Part shown: in pieces, positions 1-8,200 of the stretch
Position numbering within the stretch: position 1 is the stretch's first letter
Layout: each line of letters opens with the position of its first letter
DNA from: a virus
IMG/VR virus record: IMGVR_UViG_3300032245_000578
Location: 1 to 37,510 of that record
Strand: one strand, 5' to 3'
Length of the DNA: 37,510 nt
The notes under the pieces: model-generated
The model's database searches: none
What the model saw: only the letters and a program-made list of their open reading frames with translations
Told to the model about the DNA's origin: nothing
Made by a program: the position numbers and the translations under genes

Positions 1-573
1 AATGTATTATTGCAATTGATGGATGAGGGTACCGTTACATCTAGCAATGGCAAAAAAGCAGATGCACGTAATGCTATCATCATCATGACCAGCAACTTGG
101 GGGCCGCAGATAGTGAGCGTAACAGCATCGGCTTTGGTGCACAGGAAAAAACCGGCGAAGATGATAAGGCTGTTAAGGATTTCTTTAGACCCGAGTTTCG
201 TAATCGCTTAGATGGCATTTGTAAATTCAACAAACTAGACAAGTTGAGCATTAAGAAAGTGGTTGCCAAGTTTATTAACGAAGTCAATGACTTGTTAAGT
301 GAGAAATCTATTAAGATTCGATTGACCGAGACGGCTGTAGACTATTTAGCCGAAGTTGGATATGATAGCAAGATGGGTGCAAGACCCCTGGGTCGTAAAA
401 TTAACGATTTAATCAAAGTGCCGCTGAGTAAAAAGATACTATTTGAGTGCGTACCCACTAATAGCAGTATCACTGTAGACTGGACCGGAACAGAGTTTAC
501 ATTTGATAGTCGCATTGGCATTGATTTACCACCAACTGTGGATGAGCATGGATATATCGTACTGGAAAAATAA
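1..573 (+). CDS. ClpA/ClpB-like AAA+ ATPase, C-terminal part (5' end outside window)
   Basis: The reading frame is open from base 1 and ends at TAA 571-573. It shows the end of a Clp/Hsp100 second AAA+ domain: a Leu-Leu-Gln-Leu-Met-Asp-Glu-Gly stretch, then a sensor-1 region (I-I-I-M-T-S-N-L-G) and an arginine-finger type segment (F-F-R-P-E-F-R-N-R-L-D). The C-terminal small domain follows, with a sensor-2 motif (G-A-R-P-L-G-R). Family members unfold proteins, often for a partner protease; T4-like phages of aquatic bacteria sometimes carry one. No ClpP partner is visible here. The N-terminal domain and Walker motifs lie upstream of the window. The next gene starts inside its last codons. Confidence 0.9.
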   Translation, partial: NVLLQLMDEGTVTSSNGKKADARNAIIIMTSNLGAADSERNSIGFGAQEKTGEDDKAVKDFFRPEFRNRLDGICKFNKLDKLSIKKVVAKFINEVNDLLSEKSIKIRLTETAVDYLAEVGYDSKMGARPLGRKINDLIKVPLSKKILFECVPTNSSITVDWTGTEFTFDSRIGIDLPPTVDEHGYIVLEK

Positions 574-1258
574 AAATTACCAGATTCAATTCGAAGAAAC
601 TACCAAACAGTTTTTTGGGAAATATCTATATCGTCTAAGACTGGAAGTCTACGGCGGCCGTATCATGCAAGAATCCAAAGATTATGCAGAAGCAGTCGAA
701 GCTCGAAAACACTTTCGTCAATTCAACCCCGGTGGGTATTGGGGTAGAGCAGGACTACGGGAAATAGACAAAATTGATATAGCACTATTGCATAGTATCT
801 GTTCATTAAAGAACAGTAACCCAAATTTGAAAACACGTACTGAAGAGCCAGAGATACAATTCTATGCCGAAACTGAAAATGAATTAAAGATACTGGTTGA
901 CCAATTGGATACTGTATATAAACACATTATATTGGCGGTGTCTGGTCCCGGAGACAACACAAAAGAATTGCTCAAAAGCGGTGTAATTATACGTAAAAAA
1001 GAATCCGGATACAAATATAAGATTGTGCTACGCGATGGCCGCTGTGATATCACCACTAAAAGACAAATACTTAACTATATTGAGGCCCTGGGGTTAGAAG
1101 AAGCCAAGGTATCAAATGGAGTTAAGAACATGTTATTATCGCAATATGACGGCTTTTGGAATGTTTGGTTTTACGCCAACGATGAAAAAGTTGTAACTTT
1201 TCTGGAATTAATACACCCTAGTGCAGTATTAAATATTCATCCGGTGGTTGTTGTCTAA
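548..1258 (+). CDS. Hypothetical phage protein, 236 aa
   Basis: I do not recognise the family. An upstream in-frame start exists at 503, but ATG 548 (or 542) gives a sensible N-terminus and a short overlap with the Clp gene. The protein is mixed alpha/beta, with alternating charged and hydrophobic segments and no membrane span or signal peptide. Residues near 35-60 hold a Tyr/Gly/Arg-rich stretch followed by a helix. The stop codon runs directly into a TAAATAAATA motif that may be a late promoter for the following genes. Function is unknown. Confidence 0.7.
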   Translation: MDISYWKNKNYQIQFEETTKQFFGKYLYRLRLEVYGGRIMQESKDYAEAVEARKHFRQFNPGGYWGRAGLREIDKIDIALLHSICSLKNSNPNLKTRTEEPEIQFYAETENELKILVDQLDTVYKHIILAVSGPGDNTKELLKSGVIIRKKESGYKYKIVLRDGRCDITTKRQILNYIEALGLEEAKVSNGVKNMLLSQYDGFWNVWFYANDEKVVTFLELIHPSAVLNIHPVVVV

Positions 1259-1266
1259 ATAAATAC
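1255..1266 (+). promoter_or_regulatory. Candidate T4-type late promoter element
   Basis: The sequence CTAAATAAATAC resembles the T4 late -10 element TATAAATA and the CTAAATA-type late motif of T4-like cyanophages. It sits 23 bases before the start of the small gene at 1289, with an AAGGAG ribosome site between them. No -35 element is seen, as expected for a sigma gp55-type promoter. The motif is short and AT-rich, so chance occurrence is possible. Confidence 0.35.
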
Positions 1267-1288
1267 TTGTATATCAAGGAGAAGCCCA

Positions 1289-1453
1289 ATGGCTAAAATT
1301 CAAGAAGAAGCAATCGTTATTACTGTTAGTCGACTGGTCAAAAACGATGAGCCAACACAAAACATTGTAGATACAGATACACTTGTAGCACTAGCATCTG
1401 TAGCCGAAGAGCTACTGGGCCAGGGCGTAGTTGTTGAAGTTAGCAAAGCATAA
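1289..1453 (+). CDS. Small hypothetical protein, 54 aa
   Basis: An ATG at 1289 preceded by a good Shine-Dalgarno sequence (AAGGAG, 1276-1281) opens a 54-residue frame ending at TAA 1451-1453. The product begins Met-Ala-Lys-Ile-Gln-Glu-Glu and ends Val-Glu-Val-Ser-Lys-Ala. It has a beta strand (A-I-V-I-T-V-S-R-L), a central acidic Asp/Thr stretch, an amphipathic helix and a final beta strand, so it could be a small folded domain. The family is not recognised. The ribosome site, and the fact that the frame fills the space between two genes, support it as real. Confidence 0.7.
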   Translation: MAKIQEEAIVITVSRLVKNDEPTQNIVDTDTLVALASVAEELLGQGVVVEVSKA

Positions 1454-1474
1454 ATTAACCTAAGAAAGCAATCA

Positions 1475-2371
1475 ATGAGTAAAGAAAAAAAGATTAATCA
1501 ATCTGCCGCTGTAGACTTGATCAAAAAAGCCGCAGCCGCTAGAGCACAGCAACAAGCACAAGCACCTATGCAACAACAAGGTCCCGGTGTACCATTTGAC
1601 TTTAGCAAGGTACATTTGCATATTGGCATTCCCTGTTATGGCGGAATGGTCAGTGAGCCCACCATGACCAGTTTCTTGCGTTTTATTTTGCTGGCGCAAC
1701 AAGCAGGCCTAAACTGGAGTCTAGACACCATGGTCAACGAGAGCTTGGTAACTAGAGCTCGCAACAACTTGATGGCCAAAATGATGACCAACAAAGAAGC
1801 CACGCACTTCATGTTTATCGATGCAGACATTCGCTTTGAACCAGATGCTATTCTCAAAATGATTGCCTGCGACAAAGATGTTATTGGCGGCCTGTATCCC
1901 AAGAAAGCCCTGCCGGTTAATTATGTTATTAACCTATTGCCGGAAACAAAGATCCAAGGCGACATCTTTACCGTGGACACCATGGGCACAGGTTTCCTGT
2001 TGTTCAAACGACAAGTATACGAAAAATTGATTGCCGCGCATCCAGAATGCAAGTATGTGGACGATGTGGGCTTAGGCAAACAGTACGAGCCAATGATGTA
2101 CTCAATCTTTGATTGCAACATCGATGCCCGAGGTCACTATTTGAGTGAAGATTGGTTGTTCTGTAGACGCTGGGTTGCACTCGGTGGCGAAATCTGGGCA
2201 CACGGCAAGGTACTATTGAATCACATCGGGCACTATGAGTTTGCCGGTGACTTGAGCAAGATGCCAAAGTTTGGCAACGAAGCTAGTAACGCATTGCCGG
2301 GTGGCGCACCAGCCGCATTACGTGATGCAATTGATATGGCTGTTAAAGCGGCACCAAAACAGGAGGCTTAA
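1475..2371 (+). CDS. GT-A fold glycosyltransferase, 298 aa
   Basis: After about 45 residues of Lys/Ala/Gln-rich N-terminal tail, the protein shows a GT-A (family 2-like) nucleotide-sugar fold: a first strand with I-G-I-P-C-Y-G-G, a helix with an ARNNL segment, and F-I-D-A-D-I-R-F carrying the D-x-D metal and nucleotide-sugar motif (D116, D118). A Gly-Thr-Gly-Phe-Leu-Leu-Phe acceptor loop and an E-D-W-L-F-C catalytic-type acidic segment follow. Such enzymes occur in many aquatic phages and could glycosylate virion proteins, modified DNA or host glycans; which of these cannot be read from sequence. The stop overlaps the next start (TAATG). Confidence 0.8.
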   Translation: MSKEKKINQSAAVDLIKKAAAARAQQQAQAPMQQQGPGVPFDFSKVHLHIGIPCYGGMVSEPTMTSFLRFILLAQQAGLNWSLDTMVNESLVTRARNNLMAKMMTNKEATHFMFIDADIRFEPDAILKMIACDKDVIGGLYPKKALPVNYVINLLPETKIQGDIFTVDTMGTGFLLFKRQVYEKLIAAHPECKYVDDVGLGKQYEPMMYSIFDCNIDARGHYLSEDWLFCRRWVALGGEIWAHGKVLLNHIGHYEFAGDLSKMPKFGNEASNALPGGAPAALRDAIDMAVKAAPKQEA

Positions 2372-2844
2372 TGGCATCCGAAACCATACACTTTAAAATA
2401 GGATTAAGTGGCACATATTGGGATAAAAAACCCCAGTATGCTATTCTTGTCAATGATAAAGAGTACCATAATGGTTTTATTAGTAAGGCGTCGGATCAAA
2501 TTGAATACATAGAATTTGATTGCGAAGTAGAAGAAGATCAGTCACATGTATTGAAAATACGATTAGATAACAAATCAATTGAAGATACTGTAACTGATAC
2601 CACCGATCCCGACAATCATGTTATTGTCAGGGACATGTTGTTGAATTTGATCAGCATCGAGGCCGATGACATCAGTTTGGGAAATCTAGCACAGATGTTT
2701 GGAGTCTTTAAATTCTCTGAGCCACACGATTATCCCACTCCGGGCAGTACAGAAATACCCCATTGTATTAACTTTGGTTTTAACGGGGTGTATGAACTGG
2801 AATTTAGTAGCCCATTTTATCTTTGGTTATTGGATCGTATTTAA
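2371..2844 (+). CDS. Beta-rich hypothetical protein, possible carbohydrate-binding-like fold, 157 aa
   Basis: Translationally coupled to the glycosyltransferase, with AGGAGG just before its ATG. The sequence is dominated by beta strands: F-K-I-G-L-S-G-T-Y-W-D, Y-A-I-L-V-N-D-K-E-Y, then an acidic strand and H-V-L-K-I-R-L-D-N-K. This resembles small calcium-dependent carbohydrate-binding modules. The gene at 3760 has the same strand order on a shorter scale (Y-R-I-Y-V-D-D-D-L-I, then H-T-L-R-V-E-N). It may be a virion decoration protein, but that is inference. The gene ends at a strong terminator. Confidence 0.65.
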   Translation: MASETIHFKIGLSGTYWDKKPQYAILVNDKEYHNGFISKASDQIEYIEFDCEVEEDQSHVLKIRLDNKSIEDTVTDTTDPDNHVIVRDMLLNLISIEADDISLGNLAQMFGVFKFSEPHDYPTPGSTEIPHCINFGFNGVYELEFSSPFYLWLLDRI

Positions 2845-2867
2845 AAAGGCCCGCAAGGGCCTTTTTT
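2843..2867 (+). terminator. Rho-independent terminator
   Basis: GGCCC (2848-2852), a GCAA tetraloop and GGGCC (2857-2861) form a GC-rich stem flanked by five A residues before and six T residues after (2862-2867), so the stem can extend through A-T pairs. It lies directly on the stop codon of the preceding gene. This is the clearest intrinsic terminator in the window. Confidence 0.9.
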
Positions 2868-2875
2868 GTTTCCAG

Positions 2876-2884
2876 CTAAATATA
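2876..2884 (+). promoter_or_regulatory. Candidate T4-type late promoter element
   Basis: CTAAATATA lies just after the terminator and 14 bases upstream of the ATG at 2890. It resembles the T4-type late -10 element. The overlapping TATAAT at 2881-2886 has no convincing -35 box 16-18 bases upstream. The position directly after a terminator supports a new transcription unit. Confidence 0.4.
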
Positions 2885-2889
2885 ATACT

Positions 2890-3756
2890 ATGTTTATTTT
2901 TGAACTGTTTGAAGCAAAACCAGCCGAAAAGACTGTGGTCATATTGCCCGGTGGATTCCACCCTTTTCATCCCGGACACCTTAGCCTATATACGTCGGCG
3001 CAACGAGCCTTTCCTGGGGCAGATATCTATTATGCCGCCACCAATGACAAAGAGGAAAGACCGTTTGATATCACAGACAAAGCACGACTGGCACAAATTT
3101 CCGGTGTTCCTGCAGGTCACTTTGTGCAGGTAAAAACTCCGTATGCGGCAACCGAAATAACCAGCCGTTATGACCCAGAAACCACAAGACTAATTTTTGC
3201 CAAGAGTGAAAAGAACGGTCCCAATGGCCCTGACCCCGAAGGTCCCTTCCCTGCAGAGCCTGACCCACAGACTGGACAACTACCCCTGGTCACACGGGGT
3301 CCACGAAAAGGACTACCGGTTAGCGATCGCTTGCAATACTACAGAAAGGGTCAGCCAATGGCCCCAATGAGTCGTCATAGTTATATTGCATATTTGCCCA
3401 CTGTAAAATTCCCTGCAGGGCCCAGCGGTGTTACTAACGCTTCACAAATCCGTGCAATGTGGCCCAAGGCAAGTCCTGAACAAAAAACACAGATTGTCAG
3501 CGACCTATATCCCAAGAACCCCAGGTCCGCACGTCAAATACTAGACAAGTATCTCAGCGAGGATGCCAACGCCAACATGGGAATGAATAGTGTAGACAGC
3601 ACAAGTCCGGTTGGCGGAGTGTCAGAACACATTGGCAAAGTCAAAGGTGGTTATCGTTTATATAGCCATAAAGGCAAGAACTTGGGCACATTCCCATCCA
3701 AGGCTGGTGCAGAAAAGCACGAGCGTGAAGTACAATACTTTAAACACAAGGGATAA
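2890..3756 (+). CDS. Cytidylyltransferase-like nucleotidyltransferase, 288 aa
   Basis: The N-terminus has the class I nucleotidyltransferase signature: V-V-I-L-P-G-G-F-H-P-F-H-P-G-H, with the HxGH motif at H27 and H30. A later V-S-D-R-L-Q-Y-Y segment and an S-G-V-T-N-A-S-Q-I-R-A-M stretch could serve as the ISSTxxR-type substrate motif. Members transfer a nucleotidyl group from NTP to a phosphate acceptor. The last 40 residues, a Gly-Tyr-Arg-Leu-Tyr-Ser core ending in a basic His/Lys tail, look like a separate small domain. ATG 2890 was chosen over the upstream TTG at 2866, because that would lie in the terminator. No ribosome site is obvious. The substrate is unknown. Confidence 0.75.
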   Translation: MFIFELFEAKPAEKTVVILPGGFHPFHPGHLSLYTSAQRAFPGADIYYAATNDKEERPFDITDKARLAQISGVPAGHFVQVKTPYAATEITSRYDPETTRLIFAKSEKNGPNGPDPEGPFPAEPDPQTGQLPLVTRGPRKGLPVSDRLQYYRKGQPMAPMSRHSYIAYLPTVKFPAGPSGVTNASQIRAMWPKASPEQKTQIVSDLYPKNPRSARQILDKYLSEDANANMGMNSVDSTSPVGGVSEHIGKVKGGYRLYSHKGKNLGTFPSKAGAEKHEREVQYFKHKG

Positions 3757-3759
3757 TAT

Positions 3760-4044
3760 ATGTTACGATATGCTGAGTTGGTGTTTAGTGTACATTGCTT
3801 CTACGATCAACCCGTGCCACCAAGTTATAGAATATATGTCGACGATGATCTCATCACCGAGAGAACTTTTGCATGGAATCCTGTAACTGATTATATAGAA
3901 GAACATGTGGCAGTTGAAGCTAGACTAGGTCCTCATACATTGCGTGTTGAAAATATCACTCCCAAATTAGGCACCTTTGTGGTGGAAAATCTTCGTGTAG
4001 ACGGGTTGCCTGCGAACAGCAACTCAGTGTTCAATATAACATAA
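3760..4044 (+). CDS. Small beta-sandwich-like hypothetical protein, 94 aa
   Basis: The product is mostly beta strand: A-E-L-V-F-S-V-H-C-F-Y-D, Y-R-I-Y-V-D-D-D-L-I, V-A-V-E-A-R-L-G-P-H-T-L-R-V-E-N. A final L-R-V-D-G-L-P strand follows. The pattern matches the first half of the 157-residue protein at 2371, so the two may be distant relatives of a carbohydrate-binding-like fold. It starts three bases after the preceding stop. No signal or membrane segment is present. A role as a virion accessory protein is possible. Confidence 0.65.
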   Translation: MLRYAELVFSVHCFYDQPVPPSYRIYVDDDLITERTFAWNPVTDYIEEHVAVEARLGPHTLRVENITPKLGTFVVENLRVDGLPANSNSVFNIT

Positions 4045-4050
4045 ATATAA
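4041..4050 (+). promoter_or_regulatory. Candidate T4-type late promoter element
   Basis: ATAAATATAA overlaps the stop of the preceding gene and lies 20 bases before the ATG at 4070. It matches the TAAATA core seen near 1255 and 2876. The site is AT-rich and short, so it is a weak prediction alone. Confidence 0.3.
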
Positions 4051-4069
4051 AGATAGACAGGATTAGGAT

Positions 4070-4558
4070 ATGAAACCAACAGATTTTATTGTAGAACACA
4101 ACCCATTTATTGCACAAGATGCTGACCAAATGCATCAAGATCACGAAGTGCAAATGGCTCGTGCTGACTGCTACAATGCCGCAGACTATGCCATCAAACT
4201 GCACAAGATTTTACAAGGCGTAAAAGAAACTGGACAACTAGAAGGATGGGTCAGCGAAAAACTCACCTTGGCCAACGACTACTTGCGTACTGTGTACGAG
4301 TATCTAAGTTACGAACAAATTGAACAAGAAAAAGGTGCAATGCCGGCTTTTGCTTACGAATCAGCCGAGCGTCAATTTGAAGACATTGTGTCCGAGTCAG
4401 CCTCAGTCGGCGCCAGTGTCTCGGGTGGATTTGTTACGGGTCCAGTGGCAGACGCCGCTCCTGTACAACGCCGGGTCAAGCAAGAGTCAGCTGCCACTAA
4501 AAAGTATGGCAACGCAATGAAAACAAAACAGCCCAAGATTGGTAAGGGCGTATACTAA
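4070..4558 (+). CDS. Helical hypothetical protein, possibly virion-associated, 162 aa
   Basis: Residues 25-90 are strongly helical, and the segment L-E-G-W-V-S-E-K-L-T-L-A-N-D-Y-L-R is a pattern I associate with a small conserved protein of T4-like marine phages. The C-terminal third is Ala/Ser/Gly-rich and ends in a basic tail (K-P-Q-K-I-G-K-G). Several hydrophobic-x-Glu tripeptides occur (I-V-E near residue 8, V-S-E before S-A-S), the type of site cut by T4-like prohead proteases. An RBS-like AGGATTAGGA precedes the ATG. The stop overlaps the next start. Confidence 0.65.
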   Translation: MKPTDFIVEHNPFIAQDADQMHQDHEVQMARADCYNAADYAIKLHKILQGVKETGQLEGWVSEKLTLANDYLRTVYEYLSYEQIEQEKGAMPAFAYESAERQFEDIVSESASVGASVSGGFVTGPVADAAPVQRRVKQESAATKKYGNAMKTKQPKIGKGVY

Positions 4559-5241
4559 TGGACATGCGAGACCTGCTAGGTAAGTTGGATACTCTTAACG
4601 AAGGCACAATGGCCGACGCTAAGAAAAAACCTACAGGTCCAAAACATACAGGCAAGTGGAAAGGCACAGATCCAGCCGGTGCGGCCAAGACCAAGTATGT
4701 GGGTGGTGAAAGCGTACTACGTGACTTAGAGGCCGCACTACACGAAACACCCGCTAGAGATTTGATGCGTGAATATAAGAACTTCATTAAAGAAGCACCG
4801 GTACAACCCAATGCACCCACATTGGGCACAGATTTAACCAAACCCGGTACACCGCAACAACAGCAACAACAGCAACAGCAACAAGATCCCGCACAAGTGG
4901 CTGCACAGCAAAAATTAGCACAACAAGAAAAAGCTGAACAAGTCAATTTACAAAAAGGTGTTGCCAATTTAAAGGCTGCTGGAGCCGCTGTCAGCAATCC
5001 AGCACAGGTGGTAAAAGCATTTGACAAAGTAGATGACCAACAGGCTTTGACTCCAGCAGATAAAGGCGCAGTTGCTACCGCAGGAACAGTATTAGCACCC
5101 ATCATGGCCAACCCACAGCTACAAGGCAAATTTAAAGATTTAGTCACGCAGGCCAGTGCCGAGCAAAAGAAACAACAACAAGCACAACAAACTGCCGCAC
5201 CTTCCGGCGCTGTGGGTGCACCAGTTCCAGGACCCAAATAA
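4558..5241 (+). CDS. Poly-Gln, Ala/Lys-rich hypothetical protein, 227 aa
   Basis: Coupled to the previous gene by TAATG. The N-terminus has L-D-T-L-N-E-G, then a Lys/Gly/Pro-rich low-complexity stretch. A short conserved-looking helix follows (E-S-V-L-R-D-L-E-A-A-L-H-E, then M-R-E-Y-K-N-F-I-K-E). Ten consecutive glutamines are coded by mixed CAA/CAG codons at 4855-4884. The C-terminal half is an Ala/Gln/Lys-rich helical region. L-N-E-G, L-H-E and I-K-E fit a hydrophobic-x-Glu protease site. It may be a scaffold or internal head protein, which is inference from composition and position. Confidence 0.6.
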   Translation: MDMRDLLGKLDTLNEGTMADAKKKPTGPKHTGKWKGTDPAGAAKTKYVGGESVLRDLEAALHETPARDLMREYKNFIKEAPVQPNAPTLGTDLTKPGTPQQQQQQQQQQDPAQVAAQQKLAQQEKAEQVNLQKGVANLKAAGAAVSNPAQVVKAFDKVDDQQALTPADKGAVATAGTVLAPIMANPQLQGKFKDLVTQASAEQKKQQQAQQTAAPSGAVGAPVPGPK

Positions 5242-5242
5242 T

Positions 5243-8200
5243 ATGAATTTATACGATTTATCCCACCCTAGCAAAAAGAAAAAGCAACAACTAATCAAAG
5301 AAAGCCGTTTGGCTGAATTTGCACCACCCGATGGCGAGTCTGGACGCTGGTACACAGATGATCAAATGACTGACCTAGTGGGCGATGGTTGGTGGCAAGA
5401 CATGGACATCAGCGGTGCAAACATTGGCGTGCCTGATTCAGAAGTACCAAAAGCGTACATGATCAAACAGGCACAACGCTGGTTAAAACGTCAAGGTCAT
5501 GATGTACAAGTAGTCAATGTTCGAGTGAATGATGATGATTGTGAATGGTACATTCAAGGTGAATTAAAAAACAGCAAGTTACAAGAATTTGCACCACCCG
5601 GTGGTGATGATGGCGGCCCCGACGAAGATGAGATACTATTCAAACTAGCCAAACAATGGTGGCTCGGAACTGAATCGGACATGATTCGTGTGGAACGCAC
5701 ACTAGCATCAATGGGTTGGGAAATCGGCGAAGATGAAGGCAGTTACGACGATGGCGGTGTGTTTGTGGTACGTGCCGGTGATGAGAACGGTAAAAGTTAT
5801 CAGTCATGGCCGCATGAGGAATTAGTAACGGAAGGTGCCCCGGTAACAACGACTCCTGGATCCGTTGAGACAGGTGGTGCAGTTGATAACTTCAAACAGC
5901 AAATGGCCAACAATACCGAACTTGCGTATCAGCAAAAGCAACAAGGCATGGCCGAAGGTGATACCGTAGTTAAACACCGTATTGGCCTAACTGTTACAGA
6001 TCCAAATCATCCCATGGTCAGCAAGCGTGACGAACCCTTTCAACGGACTGTGCGTGTGCCCGGCGCGGATGCCGCCAAGGCCATCAATGCGGCCATTGCA
6101 CACTATCGCCGCAAAGGTTACAAGGTACACGACCATCACTACATGGGCACAGTGGACTACACAATAGACGAAGCGGCACCCGATTGGTTAAGACGCACAG
6201 CCGGTGCGGCAACAGGTGCATTGGCCGGCGTTGGTGCAAGTTTCCCCGGTGCGGCCATTGCAGGTCCCATTGGTGGTGCAGTGGCAGGTGCATACGGAGC
6301 CAAAGCCGGATATGATTTGGGTGCCGGTGCCGCTGACTGGGTATACGATAAAGTCACCGGTAAACGAGTTCCAGCAGACAAGGCTGTTGATGAAGCATTA
6401 ACAATGAAGCATCAGCGAGATCATGACACTCAACGACGCCCCGACATCAGCAATAGCCTGGCCGATAGAGACTTTGACATGTCAGAGAAACCCAATGTTG
6501 CCAAGAGTGCAGATGGTCATCCCACAGTCAAATGGCGTCACCATGGACATGCCGGACATAGTCGTGTTGAGCCTACCCTGAACCCGACCACGGTGCAACG
6601 CAAAGATCCAAGACCCATACCATCTTTCTTGAAAAAAGGTGTGGCGGAAGGCTCGACTGGTCTATCTATACAACAACTGGCCACCATCAGCGATGAAGCA
6701 TTAGATAATGCTTATCATTATGGTCGTAGTACCCCAGGTAATACATTTGGCTGGCAAGCAAACTTGAAGTCAGCGGCTTATGCTAAACAAATGATTGACA
6801 AGGGTGTTACTGATATTGAAGCCATTAGCGATGCTATTCATAAAGGTTGGAATACCACTGCTCAAGCATTTGTAAAAAATCCTGATCAATTCAGTGACAC
6901 CGAAAAACTAAAAGCCGCTGGTAAACTTGAGGCTAAACTTCAACAACGAGCACAATTGATGAAACAAAACTATGCTCAACTCCCAGAAGAAGAAAAAGAA
7001 AAAGACCGTGTGGTTGCTCGTGCATTGTTACAGGCTATTAAAGGCGAACAAGGTGTGGCGGAGGGCTTCTTAAACGAATCAGCATATGAGGAAGCGTGGG
7101 AATTGATTAGTCAACCTGTTCCAGAAATACAACAATTTGTAAAACAATTAGGATTAGCACAAGACGACACTACGGCTAAACAAATAGCACCAATGATTGA
7201 TGCTACCCCAGATACGCAACTGCCTGCCGCAAGTATTCCTAAATTAAAGAATCTCGCTAATAAAGGCAATGATGTCCAAACATTAAAAGCAATTCAACAA
7301 ATCAGCGGACGCCCAGATGCGGCTCAACAATATGCTAAAATAATGCAGGCTCGTGACGCAGGAGAAGGCAGACAGCGTGGGTATGATGTTAGCGGTTTAA
7401 TCAACTCTGTTAAATCTGGAAATTATGAAGCACCGGTGTTATTAAAATTAGCCACCGGAACTTATGTAATAGGTGGTAGAACAAGATTATACGCCGCATT
7501 AGCCTTGGGTATCCCTGCGAAAGTAAAAATTATTAGCGTGTCTACATTTGCTAAACAAGGTCAGCAAGGTGTGGCGGAAGGCTTGCCACAGACTCTACGC
7601 AAGGTTGTTCCAGGATATGCCAAGCGTGAAATAGATAAAAAAATGGATGCTGGAAAGTTTGGAAAAACTGACGCAGATAAAGATGCCAACTTCCAACGCT
7701 ATAAAAAGATTCAAGACAAGTTAAAAGAGCAAGGTGTGGCGGAAGGCTCAGGAGGCAATTGGTATATTCGGGTCAACGGCAAAATCCTCAATGACACCAA
7801 GTTTAAGCCAGTGATATTTTCATCTGAGGATGAGGCAAGAAGTCACGCAATGAAACTTGCTGATAAGAAACGCATACCATTATCACATATAAAACTAACA
7901 AAAAGTTGGATGGATGCTCCAGAACAAGGTGTGGCGGAAGGCGGCTATCAACATGGTTTCGCAGATCCCAACGCACCCAGTCTAGGTGGCAGTGGTAGAA
8001 AAGATGACGAAGGCAACTCCGAATTTGATGATCGTCAACGCCGTCAAACTGGTATGATCTTCTACAATGTTGACGACGCCGAAACAGCTCGTGCCATTGG
8101 TCTACAACAAACTCGTAGTGGCAAGTGGTACTTGCGTACAGGCAATAGACATGCACAACAGTCTGCAGATCGTGCATTTGGACTGGGACGCATCTGGTAT

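Noticed and set aside
4855-4884. CAA/CAG repeat as a possible microsatellite
   Set aside because: The codons are mixed and in frame, so it is better explained as a poly-Gln tract of a low-complexity protein.
4497-5237. Long open frame on the minus strand (246 codons)
   Set aside because: It mirrors the Gln/Ala-rich plus-strand gene, giving runs of Cys and Leu; a shadow of composition.
5156-5242. Upstream extension of the mosaic protein by 29 residues
   Set aside because: It overlaps the previous gene entirely and the predicted peptide is low-complexity; ATG 5243 follows that gene's stop.
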